A DNA stretch of 64,000 bases. Origin: Candidatus Margulisiibacteriota bacterium. Its GTDB lineage: Bacteria; Margulisbacteria; WOR-1; JAHJIW01. Positions 60,866 through 64,000 of the stretch are shown piece by piece. The stretch spans positions 1 to 64,000 of the forward strand of contig JAHJIW010000017.1 in assembly GCA_018823125.1 (NCBI GenBank), written 5' to 3'. The translations under genes and the position numbers were made by a program. The notes beneath the pieces are model-generated. The model did not search any database and had not been told where the DNA came from. It saw only the letters and a list, made by a program, of their open reading frames with translations. Within the stretch, counting starts at the first letter, position 1, and each line of letters opens with the position of its first letter.

Positions 60866-60975
60866 TTTACACCTCGAATTGGGGTATTATAGTGTGTTTA
60901 AGACCAGCATTCAAGGAATGGGCCAAAGTTGAAAAAATATTTACACCCTTCAGTAAGTAGAGTACAATACTAAAA

Positions 60976-63060
60976 ATGGCACTACCAAAATTTGATGTTA
61001 ATAATTTAAGAGCACTTTTTTCTGCTAGTGACTTTTTTGTTGCCTTGCTCCTGGTAAGTATTATCGCGCTGATGATTATTCCACTCCCGCCAGCAGTTTT
61101 AGACATACTGATTACCACCAATATTGCTTTTTCGCTGACCATTCTTTTGGTCGCCATGTATTTAAAAGAGCCGCTGGAATTTGCAGCGTTTCCTTCGGTT
61201 CTTTTGGTTATAACTCTTTACCGGCTATCTCTCAACATTGCGGCCACGCGGCAAATTTTGCTAAACGGATACGCCGGAGAAGTAATTATGGCTTTTGGAA
61301 ATTTCGTGGTATCCGGAAATTACATTGTAGGCGCCATTATTTTCTCAATCATTACTTTAGTTCAATTTGTAGTTATCACTAAAGGTTCGGAGCGAGTCGC
61401 CGAAGTTGCCGCCCGCTTTACCTTAGACGCCATGCCCGGTAAACAAATGAGTATCGACGCCGATCTTAATGCCGGATTAATTGACGCGGCCGAAGCACGC
61501 ACCCGGCGGCGAAAAATCGAGCAGGAAGCTACATTCTTCGGATCGATGGACGGTGCGAATAAGTTTGTCAGAGGAGATTCGATCGCCGGCATTGTGATTG
61601 TATTGATCACCATCATCGGGGGGATTTTAGTAGGCTGGCTGCAAAGAGGCATGGGAATCATGGAGGCGCTCCAAACCTACGCCCTGCTGACCGTTGGAGA
61701 CGGACTGGTAAACCAGGTCCCTGCACTTTTAGTTTCAATTGCCGCCGGTTTAGTTATTACTAAATCCGCATCTGAAATGAGCTTAGGAACTGATGTTGCC
61801 GCACAGCTTTTCCGGCAGCCCAAAGCTTTTGCTTTTGTCTGTTTAATTTTAGGCCTCTTTGCCATTGTCCCGGGGCTGCCTACCGTTCCGTTTTTGATTT
61901 TATCGGTCATGGCCGGAGTTGCCGCTTTAGTTTTAGTACAAACTAAAGCCAAACGGGATGAATCTTCTTTAGTATCAGAGGAAGTAACCGCCAAAGATGT
62001 TTTGAAAAGACCGGAAAGTATTTTAGGCACATTGGGGTTAGATCCTTTAAGTTTAAAAACCGGCCGCAACCTAATTCCTTTAATCGACCCCGCCCAAAAA
62101 GGAGCCCTGCTTGAGCGCATTACATTAATTCGTTATCACATTGGTCAGGATTTAGGCTTTGTAATTCCCGGGGTTAGGGTCATGGATGATTTAAGTCTTC
62201 CGCCCAACCAATATGCAGTTGAAATCAGGGGAACCAAGGTGTCCGTCGGCGAAGCTTATCCTAACCATCATCGGGTAACCGTGCGCTACTCCAAATTAAA
62301 ACAAAAAAATATTACCGGTATCGAAGGCAAGGATCCTTTAACCAACGAACCGGTTACCTGGGTTCCCGACGAAGAACTCCCCACTCTGCAAAAATTAGAC
62401 ATTCCGGCCGAAAATCCGGTGGATGTAGTCTCCAATCACTTTACCGAAATTGTTAAACGTTATGCCGACGAAATTATGACCCGGCAAAATGTGCAGTCCT
62501 TAATCGAGTTGGTTAAAAACACCAATGCCGCGATCGTAAGAGAACTAATTCCCGACATGTTATCTTTAGGCCAGGTTCACAAAGTACTGCAGCTTTTGGT
62601 TCGTGAGCGGGTATCGATCCGCGACCTTTCCACTATACTTGAAAGACTCGCCGATTACGCTCACCTGTCCCGCGATATCAACGTTTTAGCCGAATATGTG
62701 CGGCAATCTCTAGCCCGACAAATCTGCGAAGATTACACCGACAAAGACGGCGTAATTACGGTGGTAACGATCGACCCATCACTGGAAGAAACCATGATCG
62801 GCTCTATTCATCAGTCCGAATATGGGTCATTTTTAGCCCTGGATCCCAGTGTCGGCGAAAAAATCCTGGTGCAAATTTCAAATAACGCCTCAAACTTTAA
62901 ACGCATGAAGCTATCACCCGTAATTTTGTGTTCACCACGGCTCCGTCCGCACTTCAAACGCTTTATCGAACGCAGTTTCCCGGATGTAGCGGTCTTGTCG
63001 TACAACGAAATCGTTCCGCAGGTAAAAGTTCAGTCCATTGGAATGATCAGCCTGGATTAG
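60976..63060 (+). CDS. flhA: Flagellar export protein FlhA
   Basis: 694 residues, standard length. Eight N-terminal transmembrane segments. The FHIPEP-family cytoplasmic loop has RFTLDAMPGKQMSIDADLNAGLIDAAEARTRRR. The C-terminal export-platform domain includes VQSLIELVKNTNAAIVRELIPDMLSLGQVHKVLQ. Separated from the rest of the export gate genes by ~12 kb. Promoter TTTACA, 17 bases, TACAAT; the -10 ends seven bases before the ATG, so leaderless. Confidence 0.97.
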   Translation: MALPKFDVNNLRALFSASDFFVALLLVSIIALMIIPLPPAVLDILITTNIAFSLTILLVAMYLKEPLEFAAFPSVLLVITLYRLSLNIAATRQILLNGYAGEVIMAFGNFVVSGNYIVGAIIFSIITLVQFVVITKGSERVAEVAARFTLDAMPGKQMSIDADLNAGLIDAAEARTRRRKIEQEATFFGSMDGANKFVRGDSIAGIVIVLITIIGGILVGWLQRGMGIMEALQTYALLTVGDGLVNQVPALLVSIAAGLVITKSASEMSLGTDVAAQLFRQPKAFAFVCLILGLFAIVPGLPTVPFLILSVMAGVAALVLVQTKAKRDESSLVSEEVTAKDVLKRPESILGTLGLDPLSLKTGRNLIPLIDPAQKGALLERITLIRYHIGQDLGFVIPGVRVMDDLSLPPNQYAVEIRGTKVSVGEAYPNHHRVTVRYSKLKQKNITGIEGKDPLTNEPVTWVPDEELPTLQKLDIPAENPVDVVSNHFTEIVKRYADEIMTRQNVQSLIELVKNTNAAIVRELIPDMLSLGQVHKVLQLLVRERVSIRDLSTILERLADYAHLSRDINVLAEYVRQSLARQICEDYTDKDGVITVVTIDPSLEETMIGSIHQSEYGSFLALDPSVGEKILVQISNNASNFKRMKLSPVILCSPRLRPHFKRFIERSFPDVAVLSYNEIVPQVKVQSIGMISLD

Positions 63061-63080
63061 GAAAATAATTGAAAATAAAG

Positions 63081-63108
63081 TGAAATTTTTTTGAAACTCG
63101 CACGATAA
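63081..63108 (+). promoter_or_regulatory. Sigma-28-like promoter of the 125-aa/70-aa/fliA cluster
   Basis: TGAAATTT, 12 bases, CACGATAA, 29 bases before ATG 63138. If FliA recognises it, fliA is autoregulated. Confidence 0.68.
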
Positions 63109-63137
63109 TGAAGTAGAAAGAAAAAGAGAGAAAAATC

Positions 63138-63515
63138 ATGTTAAATTGGTCACAAAAAAACTTTAACCGCGGTGAAGCCGCTAAGGAAACTTTCCTGAAG
63201 AATTTTCTTAACGTACAGCCTTTTGAAGAAAGAAAAAGCAAAAAGCTTTACCCCAAAAAACCTGCTAACCGCGACGTCTTTGAAAAAAGGCTCGAAGACC
63301 TCTTAAGCCCTTCTCTTTCCGCTAAGGAACTCATCGAAAATATCGTCAGAGCCGCCCTCGAAGTCGAATTTGGCTCTACCTTTACTTTAAGTCGTGGGTT
63401 TGATAAAATGACTGGTGCTATTGCGGATGCAGTGGTTACCAATCCCGAACTCAGACGACAAGCTTTGGCCATTGCCAGCTTATACATTTCAAAGAAGGAT
63501 GCCCAAAGCAACTAA
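63138..63515 (+). CDS. Small orphan protein, 125 aa; paralogue of 28760-29110
   Basis: 125 residues with a basic N-terminal half (KNFNRGEAAKETFLKN... EERKSKKLYPKKPANRD) and a helical C-terminal domain. The stretch ELIENIVRAALEVEFGSTF... TNPELRRQALAIASLY is homologous to the sigma-54-dependent 116-aa protein at 28760-29110. Family unknown. Its position between flhA and fliA, where flhF/flhG usually sit, suggests a flagellar regulatory or assembly role. Confidence 0.75.
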   Translation: MLNWSQKNFNRGEAAKETFLKNFLNVQPFEERKSKKLYPKKPANRDVFEKRLEDLLSPSLSAKELIENIVRAALEVEFGSTFTLSRGFDKMTGAIADAVVTNPELRRQALAIASLYISKKDAQSN

Positions 63516-63532
63516 AAGGTGAAGGATACAGA

Positions 63533-63745
63533 GTGTCATCCAGCAAAAGAATACAAGGAAAACCCGTTAATATTTCAGCCCGATTAGGTCAAGTTGCTAC
63601 TGCAATGCCAATTGGGATCCCCTCGGTATTAAAACGTTTTTGGAAATTCACCCGCGATATGGCGCAACGCTTTAACAAAAACTTACTCAAAGACCGCGAA
63701 GGTGAATTTTTAAAAGTAATCGAAAAAGATTTTAAGAACCGTTAG
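63533..63745 (+). CDS. Small orphan basic protein, 70 aa
   Basis: 70 residues from GTG 63533 with AAGG seven bases upstream. Basic throughout (SSSKRIQGKPVNISARLGQ... KRFWKFTRDMAQRFNKN), no transmembrane segment. Lies 17 bases after the 125-aa gene and 15 bases before the sigma factor gene, so probably one operon. Could be an anti-sigma-like or structural small protein; no family recognised. Confidence 0.6.
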   Translation: MSSSKRIQGKPVNISARLGQVATAMPIGIPSVLKRFWKFTRDMAQRFNKNLLKDREGEFLKVIEKDFKNR

Positions 63746-63760
63746 GTTAGGAGACTTGCC

Positions 63761-64000
63761 TTGCCAAGCCGCAAAGAAACTGAAGACCGCATTATTAAAA
63801 TTTTAAGAGAACATTTTTTAAAATACTCGGACGAAGTAGTTGAAAAGTATAAAAATCAGATTCAAGCTGCCGTCAAATGGTACGTTAAGGGACTGCCCCG
63901 CCACATCGCCACGTCCGAATCCGACGATTTAACTTCCGAAGCCCGCATTGCATTTGTGGACGCGCTAAAAACCTGGGATCCCCGCAAGGGAGATCTTTGG
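63761..64000 (+). CDS. fliA: FliA/sigma-28-type RNA polymerase sigma factor, N-terminal part (runs off the window)
   Basis: 80 residues visible, starting at TTG 63761 with AGGAG seven bases upstream. Residues ~25-80 fit sigma-70 region 2 of the FliA/SigB class: YKNQIQAAVKWYVKGLPRHIATSESDDLTSEARIAFVDALKTWDPRKG, split here by helix 2.1 and the LIQEG-like DDLTSEARIA segment. Position downstream of flhA is where fliA usually lies. It is the obvious candidate to read the sigma-28-like promoters in this window. The rest of the gene is needed to confirm FliA rather than another group 3 sigma factor. Confidence 0.7.
   Translation, partial: MPSRKETEDRIIKILREHFLKYSDEVVEKYKNQIQAAVKWYVKGLPRHIATSESDDLTSEARIAFVDALKTWDPRKGDLW

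Overview
The window looks like chromosome of a flagellated, diderm-like bacterium of moderate-to-low GC. It carries rpoN, a flagellar export operon, a LolCDE/MacB-like ABC system, very compact gene packing and many orphan genes. The mix (sigma-54 and sigma-28 control, secreted proteins ending in a FlgD-type Ig domain, many leaderless genes) would fit a candidate phylum such as Margulisbacteria/WOR-1. That placement is an inference from gene content; no rRNA is present to settle it.

Layout. 1-4.2 kb: the 3' part of a giant repeat-built surface protein. 4.3-17.8 kb: a 44-aa ORF, a UPF0182 membrane protein, a lipoprotein, an FtsX/ABC export operon, an ArsP-like permease, a flavin reductase, a flavodoxin/ferredoxin protein, two TolB-like secreted proteins, a Glu-rich secreted protein and a RecB/Cas4-like nuclease. 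17.8-25.8 kb: orphan arginine-rich genes, a phosphodiesterase/DUF167/THEP1 operon, initiator tRNA-Met and a divergent RelA/SpoT homologue. 25.9-30.5 kb: rpoN, a sigma-54 activator, a sigma-54 promoter with palindromic upstream sites, a small orphan protein and a degenerate activator. 30.5-41.3 kb: housekeeping genes (S1 protein, FtsB-like, prepilin peptidase, pseudopilin, ispE, rpsT, accD/accA, rho, murF), a GH5 hydrolase, a LAGLIDADG endonuclease and four tRNA-Leu genes. 41.3-48.6 kb: flagellar operon fliK-flgD-flgE-fliMNOPQR-flhB. 48.6-60.9 kb: beta-CASP nuclease, GlmM-like mutase, two orphans, a second degenerate activator with a very large histidine kinase, a methyltransferase and a GlmU-like uridylyltransferase. 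61-64 kb: flhA, two small orphans and the start of a FliA-like sigma factor.

The strongest new signal is regulatory. Ten sites share an 8-mer like TGAAATTT, exactly 12 bases, then an 8-mer of the form NNCGATAW. This resembles the FliA/sigma-D (sigma-28) promoter. They lie directly upstream of the flagellar operon, of the fliA-containing cluster, and of eight other transcription units. Most of those units encode proteins I cannot assign or divergent enzymes (RelA/SpoT-like, beta-CASP, methyltransferase), usually with basic, disordered-looking N-termini. They look like one sigma-28 programme, possibly cargo or developmental functions tied to the flagellar apparatus. A small orphan family is represented twice, once behind a sigma-54 promoter and once behind a sigma-28 promoter, which would link both regulators.

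A second theme is translation initiation. At least ten genes have a good -10 box only 6-9 bases before the start codon and no Shine-Dalgarno, which predicts leaderless mRNAs.
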